Source: Campylobacter showae CSUNSWCD (GTDB taxonomy: Bacteria; Campylobacterota; Campylobacteria; Campylobacterales; Campylobacteraceae). From it: a stretch of DNA of 64,000 nucleotides. This document shows positions 20,547-29,787 of this stretch, piece by piece. The stretch spans positions 58,727 through 122,726 of the forward strand of contig NZ_AMZQ01000010.1 of assembly GCF_000313615.1 (NCBI RefSeq), given 5' to 3'. The position numbers were made by a program, and so were the translations under genes. The stretch's first letter is position 1. Every line of letters starts with the position of its first letter. The notes under the pieces were generated by a model. The model had not been told where the DNA came from and ran no database searches. It saw nothing but the letters and a program-made list of their open reading frames with translations.

Positions 20547-20591
20547 AGCAACCTTTGCTTTTTAAGTCGTACGATAAAGCGTGAATAGCTA

Positions 20592-20732
20592 ATGTTGTTT
20601 AGGCAGTATGCAACATTTATGGGCACTATCTGCAAGTGCGGCGGAAGTCGCTTTTATTGCGACGAGTTGACGTCGGCTGAGCTTGCTAGGATTGCGCCAA
20701 AATATAGTCCAAATAATCCCGCCAAAAAGTAA
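20592..20732 (+). CDS. Possible 46-residue Cys-containing small protein or gene remnant
   Basis: An ATG frame encoding MLFRQYATFMGTICKCGG, then SRFYCDELTSAELARIAPK and ending PNNPAKK. The CxC...C spacing resembles a small zinc-ribbon end. There is no clear ribosome binding site, and the GC content is higher than in the surrounding gap, so it may be the remnant of a larger gene. Not recognised. The rest of the 322-base gap holds only the hairpin at 20515 and AT-rich DNA. Confidence 0.3.
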   Translation: MLFRQYATFMGTICKCGGSRFYCDELTSAELARIAPKYSPNNPAKK

Positions 20733-20825
20733 AACGTTAAAAGTTATGATTAAAATTGCGGTTATTTTTGAAATTTGAGCCCTTTCAAAAATATAAATTT
20801 AGCCGCCGTCTCGCTCGCGCCGAGC

Positions 20826-21356
20826 TCACGCTGCTTTTATGCCGCCGTTAAATTTAGCGCCTTTAAATTTTAGTTCGCCGCAAAATCTCTTGCCAAATTT
20901 CGCCTCGACGATGAGAACCAGCACGAAAAATATCTTTTCGTCATTTAAAAAAGCGATTTGGCGAAGGGTTTGATCGGCACTGTTAAATTTAACGCCGTTT
21001 TCGCGCAAGGTGCGGCAAAACTCGGCCTCGTCAAAGCCTAGTTTTTGCGAGATCTCAGCGATCGTGTATGGCTCGAGCGATGCGATGATGCGGTCCATGT
21101 TGCACATGCTCGGGTTTTTGCGGCGCGTGAGGATGTCTATGAATTCGTTTGCGAGCTTGATGAGCTTTTTCTTGCGATTTATCACATGCAAAACGGCTGC
21201 AAGCGCAACCAAAAAGCCCGCAAATTTATGCGCGCTCATCCAAAATTCGCCGTACCTTCCGAGCGCAAAATTTAGCCCCGAAAATGCGAGCAAACTAAGC
21301 CCCAAGATCAGCGCGCAAACCAGGCAAAATTTATAAACGATCTCAAATTTGAGCAT
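20826..21356 (-). CDS. Membrane protein with DUF4405-like N-terminus and soluble C-terminus
   Basis: 176 residues. Two hydrophobic helices (about 10-32 and 42-60, with HKFAGFLVALAAVLHVIN) resemble the cytochrome b561-like DUF4405 core, including a His in each helix region that could bind haem. Residues 85-130 (YTIAEISQKLGFDEAEFCRTLRENG) look like a small helix-turn-helix. It is divergent from the nitric oxide reductase gene, with palindromic DNA between them, so it may respond to or assist respiration. Assignment is tentative. Confidence 0.6.
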   Translation of the reverse strand: MLKFEIVYKFCLVCALILGLSLLAFSGLNFALGRYGEFWMSAHKFAGFLVALAAVLHVINRKKKLIKLANEFIDILTRRKNPSMCNMDRIIASLEPYTIAEISQKLGFDEAEFCRTLRENGVKFNSADQTLRQIAFLNDEKIFFVLVLIVEAKFGKRFCGELKFKGAKFNGGIKAA

Positions 21357-21413
21357 AAAATCTCCTAAAATATATTTTTGAAATTATACATTTTTTAATA
21401 TAAGGCATATTTT

Positions 21414-21432
21414 AAGGACAAATTTAGTCCTT
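21414..21432. promoter_or_regulatory. Inverted repeat between divergent genes, candidate operator
   Basis: AAGGAC and GTCCTT are perfect inverted arms around AAATTTA, in the divergent region between the 20826 gene and norB. This position suits a shared regulator site. It does not match the TTAAC-N4-GTTAA pattern of NssR-type regulators. Confidence 0.35.
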
Positions 21433-21507
21433 TTATTGATATACATCATTTTTGCGCAAATTTATTTTGGATAAACTTTGTCCGAATTTTTCAAAAGGAG
21501 ACAAAGT

Positions 21508-23754
21508 ATGCGTGAATACAAGAAGTATTGGTGGGCGCTGGTGGCTGTCGTCACCATCGCTTTCGGGATACTGGGCTACTACGGCGTAGAGGTTTACCGC
21601 GAAGCGCCGCCCGTGGTGAGTTTTGCCGATAAAAACGGCAAAATCGTAATCGAGCAAGAGCAAATTTACAAAGGCCAGGAAGCCTGGCAAAGCATCGGCG
21701 GTATGCAGGTGGGCTCGGTGTGGGGACACGGAGCGTATCAGGCGCCTGACTGGACGGCTGATTGGCTACATAAAGAGCTAGTCGCGTTTATGGATATCAA
21801 GGCCGCTCAGCTTTACGGAGCCAAATTTGACGCTCTAAGCACCGAACAGCAAGCTAACATCAAAGCTCTAACAAAAAGCGAATACCGCACGAATACGCTA
21901 AAAAACGGCGTTATAACGATCAGCGACGAGAGGATCGCCGCGGCAAAGGTAGTACGTGACGAGTATAACGGACTTTTTGGTAACGACCCAAAATACCAAA
22001 AGCTACGCGAAAACTACGCGATGAAAAACAACACGCTGGCCAAAGAGGAAAACCGCGAGCAGCTAAATGATTTCTTCTTCTGGGCGACCTGGGCTACGGC
22101 GACAAATCGCCCAAATAGCGAGGCTACATACACGAACAACTGGCCGCACGAACCGCTCATAGATAACATCCCGACGCAAGAAAACGTATTTTGGACGATT
22201 ATTAGCGTTACGATTTTGGTTGCGGGCGTTGGCCTCTTAGTTTGGTTTTCAAATTTCTACGGAGAAAAAGATCACGAAAGGCTCGCTCCTATCGATGCCG
22301 ATCCGCTCTCAAGGCTAAATTTGACTCCGTCTCAAAAGGCGCTTGGCAAGTACCTTTTTGTAGCGCTCGCGCTTTTTGTTTTCCAGATCATGATAGGCGG
22401 CTTTGTAGCGCACTACACGGTCGAGGGGCAGGAGTTTTACGGTATAAATTTATCCGAGCATATCCCGTACTCTTTAGCGCGCACTTGGCACATCCAGGCG
22501 AGCATTTTCTGGATCGCGACGGGCTTTTTGGCGGCTGGACTTTTCCTGGCGCCTATCATCAACGGCGGCAAGGATCCTAAATTTCAAAAACTAGGCGTGG
22601 ATCTGCTATTTTACGCGCTACTTTTCCTAGTCGTGGGTAGCTTTATCGGCGAATACATGGCGATAGCGGGCAAGATGGACGCTAGCCTGAGCTTTTGGCT
22701 GGGACACCAAGGATACGAGTATATCGAGCTTGGCAGGGTTTGGCAGCTTATTTTGTTTGTCGGTCTTGTTATCTGGATGGCGCTCGTGCTTCGCGGCTTT
22801 GTGGGCGGATTTAAGGCTGATGGCGATAAAAACCTGCTAGCTATATTTACGGCTTCTGCTATCGCGGTGGGACTTTTCTACGGCGCGGGACTATTTTACG
22901 GACAAAGAAGCCCGCTACCGGTGATGGAGTACTGGCGCTGGTGGGTCGTTCACCTTTGGGTCGAGGGCTTTTTCGAGGTATTTGCGACCGCGTCGCTTGC
23001 ATTCGTGTTTGCATCTTTGGGTCTAGTGGGCAAAAAATTTGCGACTTACTCAACCTTGGCAAGTGCTAGCTTGTTTTTGATCGGCGGTATCCCAGGCACC
23101 TTCCACCACCTTTATTTTGCGGGAACAACCACTCCGATCATGGCTGTGGGCGCTAGCTTTTCCGCGCTTGAGGTCGTACCTTTGGTGCTTCTTGGAGCAG
23201 AGGCGTTTCATCAGTATTCGCTTCAGTTTGCGCAAAGCTGGGCGAAAAATCTCAAATGGCCGCTTTACTGCTTTATTGCGGTGGCATTTTGGAATATGCT
23301 AGGAGCCGGCGTGTTTGGCTTCCTTATCAACCCGCCGCTATTTTTGTTCTACATCCAGGGACTAAACACCACTTCGGTGCACGGACACGCAGCGCTGTTT
23401 GGCGTTTACGGCTTTTTGGCGCTAGGTTTTGTTTGGCTCGTCGCGCTTTATCTTTTCAAAGGGCAAGAATTTAACGACAAGCTGATGAAAGTAGGCTTTT
23501 GGTCGCTAAACGCGGGACTAATGCTGATGATCGTAGCATCGCTGCTTCCGATCGGTCTTTATCAAGCGGTCGCTGCGATAGATGTGGGCATGTGGTACGC
23601 TAGAAGCGCGGAGTTCCTGCAAATGGATCACTTGCAAAATTTACGCTGGCTAAGGATGATCGGCGATACGATCTTTATCATCGGCGGCGTTTGCTTCTTT
23701 ATCCAGATTCTTAAATTTATCGCGGGAAGCTGCGGCTGCAAGGCTAAAGCCTAA
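21508..23754 (+). CDS. norB: Quinol-dependent nitric oxide reductase (qNor type)
   Basis: A 748-residue membrane enzyme reducing NO to N2O with quinol electrons. The start at ATG 21508 is chosen for the AAAAGGAG seven bases upstream; an earlier in-frame TTG at 21478 lacks one. The first 220 residues contain one helix and a periplasmic domain fused as in single-subunit qNor, followed by about 12 helices of the haem-copper oxidase fold with His ligands in RTWHIQAS, WWVVHLWVEGFFEVF and GTFHHLYF. The active-site Glu replacing the copper-oxidase Tyr is within HLWVEGFFE. It would detoxify or respire NO. A strong terminator follows. Confidence 0.93.
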   Translation: MREYKKYWWALVAVVTIAFGILGYYGVEVYREAPPVVSFADKNGKIVIEQEQIYKGQEAWQSIGGMQVGSVWGHGAYQAPDWTADWLHKELVAFMDIKAAQLYGAKFDALSTEQQANIKALTKSEYRTNTLKNGVITISDERIAAAKVVRDEYNGLFGNDPKYQKLRENYAMKNNTLAKEENREQLNDFFFWATWATATNRPNSEATYTNNWPHEPLIDNIPTQENVFWTIISVTILVAGVGLLVWFSNFYGEKDHERLAPIDADPLSRLNLTPSQKALGKYLFVALALFVFQIMIGGFVAHYTVEGQEFYGINLSEHIPYSLARTWHIQASIFWIATGFLAAGLFLAPIINGGKDPKFQKLGVDLLFYALLFLVVGSFIGEYMAIAGKMDASLSFWLGHQGYEYIELGRVWQLILFVGLVIWMALVLRGFVGGFKADGDKNLLAIFTASAIAVGLFYGAGLFYGQRSPLPVMEYWRWWVVHLWVEGFFEVFATASLAFVFASLGLVGKKFATYSTLASASLFLIGGIPGTFHHLYFAGTTTPIMAVGASFSALEVVPLVLLGAEAFHQYSLQFAQSWAKNLKWPLYCFIAVAFWNMLGAGVFGFLINPPLFLFYIQGLNTTSVHGHAALFGVYGFLALGFVWLVALYLFKGQEFNDKLMKVGFWSLNAGLMLMIVASLLPIGLYQAVAAIDVGMWYARSAEFLQMDHLQNLRWLRMIGDTIFIIGGVCFFIQILKFIAGSCGCKAKA

Positions 23755-23758
23755 CCGC

Positions 23759-23792
23759 CTAAGCCCCTACTTTAGGGGCTTAGCTTCTTCTA
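23759..23792 (+). terminator. Terminator after norB
   Basis: A perfect 10-bp stem CTAAGCCCCT / AGGGGCTTAG (23759-23768, 23774-23783) with a five-base loop, then CTTCTTCT. Close after the stop codon. Confidence 0.85.
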
Positions 23793-23830
23793 AACTTCTA
23801 TCTTGTACAATTCGCCCCAAAAGGACGAAA

Positions 23831-24376
23831 ATGCAAAAATTCAAAAAATACTTTCAAATTTCCATCATTACCTTTCTGTTTGCCCTGCACGCCTTAGCGT
23901 TTGCGGCGATAAACTACGCTTTTCCGCACTACGACGAGGTGATCATCACGGGCGGCGAGGTCAAGCGCATGGACAAAGACGGCTTTATCGACGCGCAAAA
24001 TCCCGCCGACGGCCCGACGCGCGACGTGTATTTTATCTACACGCGGGAGTTAAACGGCACGAAGGTGATGCCGTATCGCAACGAGGATACGGGCTGGGGC
24101 TTGCCGCTTTATTTTAAATTTAACTCCGCCGACGTCCAAGCTGCCGCGCAAAGTCTAGTGGGCGAAGGCAGGGCGCAGATCAAATACTACGGCTGGCGCA
24201 TCGCGATGTTTGATATGTTTAGAAACGCCGTTTCCGTTAAAAAGCTAAAAGAGGGCGAGACCCGTGCAAATCCTATTTTTAGCTATATATTTTACGCTTT
24301 GACTGCGGTTTCGTTTGTGGTTTGCGCCGCTTTTGTTAGAAGAAAATTTAAAGACGAGCCAAGCTCAAATTTATAA
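23831..24376 (+). CDS. DUF1523 family membrane protein
   Basis: 181 residues with a helix at each end (about 12-32 and 148-168) and a periplasmic-like middle containing YDEVIITGGEVKRMD, a DGPTRDVYFIYT segment and an NEDTGWGLPLYFKF segment, a pattern known from the uncharacterised DUF1523 family of proteobacteria. AAAGGACG precedes the ATG. Function unknown. It stands alone after norB. Confidence 0.75.
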   Translation: MQKFKKYFQISIITFLFALHALAFAAINYAFPHYDEVIITGGEVKRMDKDGFIDAQNPADGPTRDVYFIYTRELNGTKVMPYRNEDTGWGLPLYFKFNSADVQAAAQSLVGEGRAQIKYYGWRIAMFDMFRNAVSVKKLKEGETRANPIFSYIFYALTAVSFVVCAAFVRRKFKDEPSSNL

Positions 24377-24457
24377 TCCAAGCTAAATTTGAGCGGCTTT
24401 TCGTCGCCTCGCTCAAATTTGACTAGGCAGTAGCGGTAAATTTGACGTAAAATTTGA

Positions 24458-24583
24458 GGCCAAAGAAGATACGAGCTTTGTGCTCTAATAAACGAAAATT
24501 TAAAAAAGAATTTTTATTTTCAGGCGGGATTATTTTTGGTTATCGTTTTGCTCGGATTTTTGGTAGTTTGGATGCAGGAGTAG
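24458..24583 (+). other. Start-less open frame with a C-terminal membrane helix, possible remnant
   Basis: An open frame runs from the stop at 24455-24457 to TAG at 24581-24583. Its last 20 codons read like a transmembrane helix (GLFLVIVLLGFLVVWMQE), but no ATG, GTG or TTG lies suitably upstream. It may be the tail of a lost small membrane protein, or chance in a T-rich stretch. The rest of the 273-base gap is AAATTTG-rich. Confidence 0.2.
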
Positions 24584-24649
24584 TCAAATTTGAGCGGGCA
24601 AATTTGACTAAGACGAGCTAAATTTAACGACACAAAGCCGCCGCGCGTT

Positions 24650-27085
24650 TTACTCCTCGATATTGCTCGGCGAGATCGGCTTACCCAGCAAAAACCCTTG
24701 CGCGTATTTGATGCCAAATTTCTTTATCTCGGCGAGGATTTCCTCTGAGCTTACAAACTCTGCCACGACGTTATAGCCTTGTCTTCCGGCAAAGTCGATG
24801 ATAGTTTGCAGTAGATACCTAGCGTTTTTGTCGTACGGCAGCTTTTTGATGATCGAGCCATCGATCTTGATCGTGTCGATATCAAGCTCCAAGATACGGT
24901 AGTAGTTAGAGTAGCCGCTACCGAAATCATCGATCGAGATTTTGCAGTCGTAAGTGCGGATCTTGTTGATGAAGTCATTTACGATCTTGTAATCATCCAC
25001 GCCCTCGCTCTCTAATATCTCAAAATACACGTGCTCAGGCCTTGAGCAGACACGTAGCTTTTTCTCTATAAGATCCCTTATGCTCTCGTTTGCGATATCG
25101 CTGCTAGAAAGGTTCATAGAAAAGCTCGTGTTTGTAAATTTCTCCACGAGTCTAAATACGTGCTCGACGACCTTTTTGGTGATATCGTTATAAAGCGAAA
25201 TTTTCTTTGCTATGTCCAAAAACTCGCCCGGATAGCGGATCTTGCCGTTTTCGTCGATAAGGCGCACGAGCACTTCGTAGTATTTGACTCGAGCCGTTTC
25301 GCCAGATACGTCGTAGATCGGCTGGCACTCGACGATCACGGTATCGTTATATAGCGCGTTTTCGATGGTGCGCGACATGACTTGGTTGTGATAATACTGC
25401 TGTTCGATGTGACTATTTTCAGTATAAAACTGCGCCGTTTCGCCATTTTGTTTAGCTTCATGGTGAGCTAACATAGCCTGTGTTAGGCGGTTTGTTTGGG
25501 GCGTATCTTGAGGCATGCTAACGCCTATGGTTATTTTGATATTAGGGATAAATTCCTTTGCGCCTTCAACTGTAATATAAAGGTTATTAGCCTTAAAATA
25601 ATCAATAAATCTGCGCACCGCCAAATACGCATCATCGCCGCAATACCAAATACAAAACTCGTCAAACTGTACCCTGTAAATATCTGCGTCCATTTTATAA
25701 GTATCGATGCAAAGCTGAAGCGTCGCCGCAAATGAAGCAATGATGGCGTCCACGGTCTTTGTTTTGTAAAAAAATCGAAAATCCATAAAGTTGTTGATGT
25801 TTATGTAGATGATCATGCCGCCCGAGCCCTGCTCCATCCTTTGCGTTAGAGCAAAGTAGCTGCCAAGCCCCGTTAACTTGTCTTTTAACGCTTCGTTTTG
25901 TAGCTCTTTGTTTTTGTTTTCGAGCTCTTTTGTCATCGCGATCTCTTTGGTTTTATCAAATTTGATCGACATATAGCCGTCTTTGTCGCCACTTTCGTTA
26001 AAGAGCGGAGAAAAAATTACCTGTTCATAGATTAGCTCGCCGCTTTTTGTTTTACTGACTAGTTCGTCGGCTCGCCAAATTTGATCCGCTTCTATGGTTT
26101 TTAGCATATCTTGATAAAATTCATCGGGGTGCAGGCGAGACTTTATAATGTTTATGTTTTTATCTTTTAACTCTTCAAATTTATATCCGAAATTTTGCTC
26201 GAAAATTTTATTTACGTATTTTACTTTTCTATTGAGATCGGTAAAAGTTATGGCATTAAAGCTATTATCTACGGCTTGCTCGAAACGATTTAGTAGCCTA
26301 ATATTGTTTCTAGCTCTGACGTAAGATACATAGATAAAAACTGACGCCAGCGCAAATAACGCAAACACCAATACTATCGTCTCGCGCAAATTTGACAATA
26401 CGTTTTGTATATAGCGTTCATTGCCTTTTTTTAGATTATATAGTTTTTTATTGATTTCAAGAGAATTTATACGGCTATAAATTTCTTGTACTTGTTCGTA
26501 ACAACTGAGTAATTTTTGTACGTCGGCTAAAAATCCAGCGTCGCTTTTGCTCAACTTCGGCTCTTTTAAATACTCGTTTAAAAGCTTCCTAGGTCCTTTT
26601 AGGTCAATGTTTAAATCGTACCTAAACATCAAAATTTGCGGCATAAGTTTGTTAAAATAAAGTCCGTCTAGAGCTTCAAATTTCAAAATTATCTCGTCGT
26701 AAATAAGTTTCGCCATTGTCGTCGCGGAGTTAAATTTATCCGTTAGATCGACTCTCTTTTCAACCGCGTTTTCCAATTCGCTAAAAGTTTTTTCGTTTAG
26801 CGCAAGTTTTTCAAATGATATTAGATTACTCCCGTCAAGCTTACTAAGACCATCTTTCAACTCCGCCGTATAGCGCGCCACTGCATCATAGTCGGCTTCC
26901 AGGAGGCTTTTATCAAATAAAAAATTTACCTCGCTATTGGCATCCATCATATTCTCGATAGTACCCTTCCATTCATACGCCGTTACCAAATCCTTGGTAG
27001 CCTTATATGTCATAATCGTACCGAAAAATGCGATACAAACGATGATAAAAAACAAAATTTTATGGAAGATTATCTTGTGTTTCAT
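24650..27085 (-). CDS. PAS-GGDEF-EAL c-di-GMP protein, likely phosphodiesterase
   Basis: 811 residues. A helix at 7-27 and another near 235-255 enclose a periplasmic helical sensor. A PAS domain follows (about 265-385), then GGDEF and EAL. The GGDEF signature reads QFDEF (YRVQFDEFCIW), so cyclase activity is doubtful. The EAL domain keeps YEVLVRL, FEILESE and SIDDFGSGYSNYY with the two metal Asp residues, then TIKIDGSII, so hydrolysis of c-di-GMP is likely. It overlaps by four bases (ATGA) the peroxidase gene that precedes it on the minus strand, suggesting co-expression and perhaps redox or oxygen sensing. Confidence 0.87.
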   Translation of the reverse strand: MKHKIIFHKILFFIIVCIAFFGTIMTYKATKDLVTAYEWKGTIENMMDANSEVNFLFDKSLLEADYDAVARYTAELKDGLSKLDGSNLISFEKLALNEKTFSELENAVEKRVDLTDKFNSATTMAKLIYDEIILKFEALDGLYFNKLMPQILMFRYDLNIDLKGPRKLLNEYLKEPKLSKSDAGFLADVQKLLSCYEQVQEIYSRINSLEINKKLYNLKKGNERYIQNVLSNLRETIVLVFALFALASVFIYVSYVRARNNIRLLNRFEQAVDNSFNAITFTDLNRKVKYVNKIFEQNFGYKFEELKDKNINIIKSRLHPDEFYQDMLKTIEADQIWRADELVSKTKSGELIYEQVIFSPLFNESGDKDGYMSIKFDKTKEIAMTKELENKNKELQNEALKDKLTGLGSYFALTQRMEQGSGGMIIYININNFMDFRFFYKTKTVDAIIASFAATLQLCIDTYKMDADIYRVQFDEFCIWYCGDDAYLAVRRFIDYFKANNLYITVEGAKEFIPNIKITIGVSMPQDTPQTNRLTQAMLAHHEAKQNGETAQFYTENSHIEQQYYHNQVMSRTIENALYNDTVIVECQPIYDVSGETARVKYYEVLVRLIDENGKIRYPGEFLDIAKKISLYNDITKKVVEHVFRLVEKFTNTSFSMNLSSSDIANESIRDLIEKKLRVCSRPEHVYFEILESEGVDDYKIVNDFINKIRTYDCKISIDDFGSGYSNYYRILELDIDTIKIDGSIIKKLPYDKNARYLLQTIIDFAGRQGYNVVAEFVSSEEILAEIKKFGIKYAQGFLLGKPISPSNIEE

Positions 27086-27963
27086 TTTAAAATTTCCGGT
27101 TTTTCGCCGCTTAAAGTCAGCAAAAATTTATAAAGTAAAAGCGTCTGATCGTCGCTTAAATCGTAGTTTATATACTTTTTAGCAATAAATTTAATCGAAT
27201 CCTTGAGGCTCGCTATCTCTCCACTATAAAGATAAGGCGCAGTTTTTTCGATATTTCGTAAGCTAGGCACTTTGTAGCGCGCCGTCTTATTGTCTTCGTT
27301 AAATTTTGGATCATAGTAGATGTTGGCGCCTAAATTTACGCCGCTGTGGCAGTTTATGCAACCGATGGTTTTAAATAGTTCAAATCCGCGTTTTTCCTCG
27401 TCATTAAAAACGCTCTCGTTGCCGCTGATAAATTTATCAAATTTGGCGTTTGGCGTGATGAGGGCTTTTTCAAAATTTACCAGCGCATCGATGATACCCT
27501 CAAAGCTTACCCCATCCTCATAAAGCTCTTCAAATTTATTCCTATAAACGGAGTTTTGATTTACCTTTTGGACTAGAAATTTCGGCTCGCTAGCAAGCTC
27601 GTTTTCACTAATCAGACTTCGCTCTACTTGTGCCGCTAAGTCTTTTATCTCTCCGTTCTTAAAAAAGATAAAATTTAACGCCGAATTTAGCGCGGTAGGC
27701 GGGCTAATTTCCTCGTCGGCGGAGATTTTTACGTTTTTTTTACTCGTGCCGCTTAAGTCCCAGTAAAGATTATGGCATTTCTCGCAAGATAGCGTTCCGC
27801 TCAGGCTTATCGAGGCATCGAAAAACAGCTCCTTGCCTAGCCTGGCTTTTTGTTCGTCAAATTTTAGTTGAGTGACGGGCGATAAAACGTGCGAAGCGGC
27901 GAAAGCTTGAACGCAAAAGAAGCATAAAACGCACGAAAATATCTGCAAAAACGCTCGCGACAA
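27082..27963 (-). CDS. Di-haem cytochrome c peroxidase (MauG/CCP family)
   Basis: 293 residues with a signal peptide (about 1-22, ending AFA) and two c-type haem sites, CEKCH near residue 59 and CINCH near 200. The layout matches bacterial cytochrome c peroxidases, which reduce periplasmic hydrogen peroxide with electrons from cytochrome c; AELFFDASISLSGTLSCEKCH-like spacing and the KVPSLRNI segment are typical. It is shorter than the usual 320-345 residues. It leads the gene for the c-di-GMP phosphodiesterase in a two-gene operon. Confidence 0.87.
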   Translation of the reverse strand: MSRAFLQIFSCVLCFFCVQAFAASHVLSPVTQLKFDEQKARLGKELFFDASISLSGTLSCEKCHNLYWDLSGTSKKNVKISADEEISPPTALNSALNFIFFKNGEIKDLAAQVERSLISENELASEPKFLVQKVNQNSVYRNKFEELYEDGVSFEGIIDALVNFEKALITPNAKFDKFISGNESVFNDEEKRGFELFKTIGCINCHSGVNLGANIYYDPKFNEDNKTARYKVPSLRNIEKTAPYLYSGEIASLKDSIKFIAKKYINYDLSDDQTLLLYKFLLTLSGEKPEILK

Positions 27964-28006
27964 CTAAAATCCTTTTTAAATTTTAAATAAATAAAGCGAT
28001 TATATC

Positions 28007-28726
28007 TTAAAAAACTAAAAGCTTCATTGAAGAGACGATTTTTTCCGTCACGAAGCCGTCCTGCGCGATGCTTTCTAGCCGCGATCTGACAGCATTTTCA
28101 TCGTGCGTAAAATTTGCTATCTGTAAATGCCAAAGCGCGTTTTGCGTCATCTCTTCAAGCGTGCGTTTTTGCTCGCGAGACTCCTCGAGCACGCAGGAGT
28201 TGAAAGCGATATTTTCTCGGCGCAAGTACTCTTCGAAAAAATTTGCCTTTTCTTTAAAGCACCCTCTGTGCGAGCCTTCGTAAAAAAGCTCTAAAACGCT
28301 TGAATATCGCGGTTTGTTCCACCAAAGATAGACCCTTTTTTCGCCCAAATTTATAAATTTTACAAAATCCTCCTCATCCGCGATCGCAGGGCTCATCGTG
28401 CTAAAAGCCACGTCGTAGACGCGGTTTGGGTTAAAGTTTTTAAAATCGCTTTGTACGGCGGTTAAATTTGAAATATTAAATTTCGCCGCGTCTTCAACCA
28501 TGACTTTTAGCATCTCGCCTGAGATATCCATGCCTGTTATCTCGCGGCAAATTTGCGCCAAAAACAGCGTATGCACGCCCGTGCCGCAGCCTATATCAAC
28601 GACGCTTTTGCCCTCAAATTTGACGCCAAACTCGGCGATCTTAGCGTAAAGCCCTCTATGAAAAACGCTAGGCTCGCCCGTAAATCTCGAATAGCTCGCC
28701 GCCTTTTTGTCCCACATCTCTTTCAT
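28007..28726 (-). CDS. Class I SAM-dependent methyltransferase
   Basis: 239 residues with motif I VVDIGCGTGVHTLFLA (about 40-55) and later MDISGEMLKVM and DVAFSTMSPAI, the normal order in class I methyltransferases. The opening WDKKAASYSRF is common among UbiE/small-molecule methyltransferases. The substrate cannot be told. Divergent from the thioesterase gene with a short 51-base gap. Confidence 0.85.
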   Translation of the reverse strand: MKEMWDKKAASYSRFTGEPSVFHRGLYAKIAEFGVKFEGKSVVDIGCGTGVHTLFLAQICREITGMDISGEMLKVMVEDAAKFNISNLTAVQSDFKNFNPNRVYDVAFSTMSPAIADEEDFVKFINLGEKRVYLWWNKPRYSSVLELFYEGSHRGCFKEKANFFEEYLRRENIAFNSCVLEESREQKRTLEEMTQNALWHLQIANFTHDENAVRSRLESIAQDGFVTEKIVSSMKLLVF

Positions 28727-28777
28727 TTTGTTTGCCTTTAAATTTTTGCTACAATTTTAGCGTTTTTAGGAGCGAAA

Positions 28778-29173
28778 ATGAAAATTTTTTACTACGAATT
28801 TACCGTGGGCGAGGATGCCATCGACGTGAACCATCACGCAAATAACGCTCACTATGTGATTTGGATGCAAGAAGCGGCCAACGCGCACTCAAACGCCGTG
28901 GGCGACCTCATCGAGACCAATCTCGCGCAAAACCGCACGTGGATGGTGCGCAGGCATGAGATAGACTATCTGGGGCAGCTATTTTTGGGCGATAAAGTGA
29001 GCGTGAAAACATGGACGCAGCCCGAAAAAAGAAGCTGCTCCAAGCGTTTTTACGAGTTTAGCAAGGACGGCGTACTGGTCGCTAGCGCGGTGACGACTTA
29101 CGTGTTTTTTGATCTTGCGCGCGGTCGTCCGATCGCGATACCGCCGGAGATCGCAAAGCTTTATGAGGATTAG
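28778..29173 (+). CDS. Acyl-CoA thioesterase, hot-dog fold (YbgC/4HBT family)
   Basis: 131 residues, a single hot-dog domain with DVNHHANNAHYVIWMQEA, in which the Asp/His pair plays the catalytic role of the usual D-x-x-G-H-V-N-N-x-x-Y motif. AGGAGCGAAA precedes the ATG. Such enzymes hydrolyse acyl-CoA or acyl-ACP. In many proteobacteria YbgC works with Tol-Pal, but no tol genes are nearby. Confidence 0.85.
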   Translation: MKIFYYEFTVGEDAIDVNHHANNAHYVIWMQEAANAHSNAVGDLIETNLAQNRTWMVRRHEIDYLGQLFLGDKVSVKTWTQPEKRSCSKRFYEFSKDGVLVASAVTTYVFFDLARGRPIAIPPEIAKLYED

Positions 29174-29300
29174 TTTTGTAGCGCCCGCGTCAAATTTGAG
29201 TTTTAAATTTTGGCGAAACCAATCGCTTTAAATTTGCGGCAAAATTTGCTCGACAAGCGGATTTAAGCTGCAAATTTACCATCAAATTTGAGCGTAAATT

Positions 29301-29675
29301 TTAAAAACACTCGTCGCAAACGCCCTTAACCACGACGCTTTTGACGTGATTTTGTTTTAGGCGCGGCATGTCGATATTGGTCATCTTGTGGCAGACGTCG
29401 CAGACGAAATACGCCTTTGCTCCGCTTTCAAGCTCGTAGAAATTCTTGCGGTTATTTTCGCTTTTTAGCACGATGCCCTTAGTCTCAAAAAGGTCCATAC
29501 AGCGGTAAAACGTGGTTTTGTTTGCATCGATTTGGGCTAAAATTTCATCATAGCTAAGCGGTGCGGCGGCGGCGTGTAAAATGTGTAAGATCTCTAGTCT
29601 AAGCGGAGTGATTTTGATATCATTTTTCGTTAAAAGCTCCTCAAAACCGGCTTTTTCTTCCAAATTTTCGCTCAT
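29301..29675 (-). CDS. zur: Fur-family regulator, probably Zur
   Basis: 124 residues, short for the family. The N-terminal winged helix (TPLRLEILHILH, TTFYRCMDLFETKG) is followed by a dimerisation domain with two CxxC pairs (FVCDVCHKM and GVCDECF) that bind structural zinc. It is transcribed away from znuA in a 112-base intergenic region containing two palindromes, so it probably represses the zinc uptake operon and itself when zinc is plentiful. Zur is inferred from context; PerR or Fur-like specificity is not excluded. Confidence 0.8.
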   Translation of the reverse strand: MSENLEEKAGFEELLTKNDIKITPLRLEILHILHAAAAPLSYDEILAQIDANKTTFYRCMDLFETKGIVLKSENNRKNFYELESGAKAYFVCDVCHKMTNIDMPRLKQNHVKSVVVKGVCDECF

Positions 29676-29700
29676 ATTTTTCCTCCGCGTTAAGAATTTT

Positions 29701-29743
29701 AGGGTATTATACCCTGAGAAAAATTAATTTGCAACTAAGTTGC
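29701..29743. promoter_or_regulatory. Two palindromes between zur and znuA, candidate Zur operators
   Basis: AGGGTAT-T-ATACCCT (29701-29715) lies 26 bases upstream of the zur start. GCAACT-A-AGTTGC (29731-29743) lies just upstream of TATAAT at 29750-29755, the likely znuA -10 box. The second position is right for repression of znuA, the first for autoregulation. Confidence 0.5.
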
Positions 29744-29787
29744 TTTTGATATAATTTCGCCCAAATTTTAACACGGAAAGGATAAAA

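Noticed and set aside
21478-21507. TTG start at 21478 for the nitric oxide reductase
   Set aside because: It lacks a ribosome site, while ATG 21508 has AAAAGGAG at good spacing and begins directly before the first helix.
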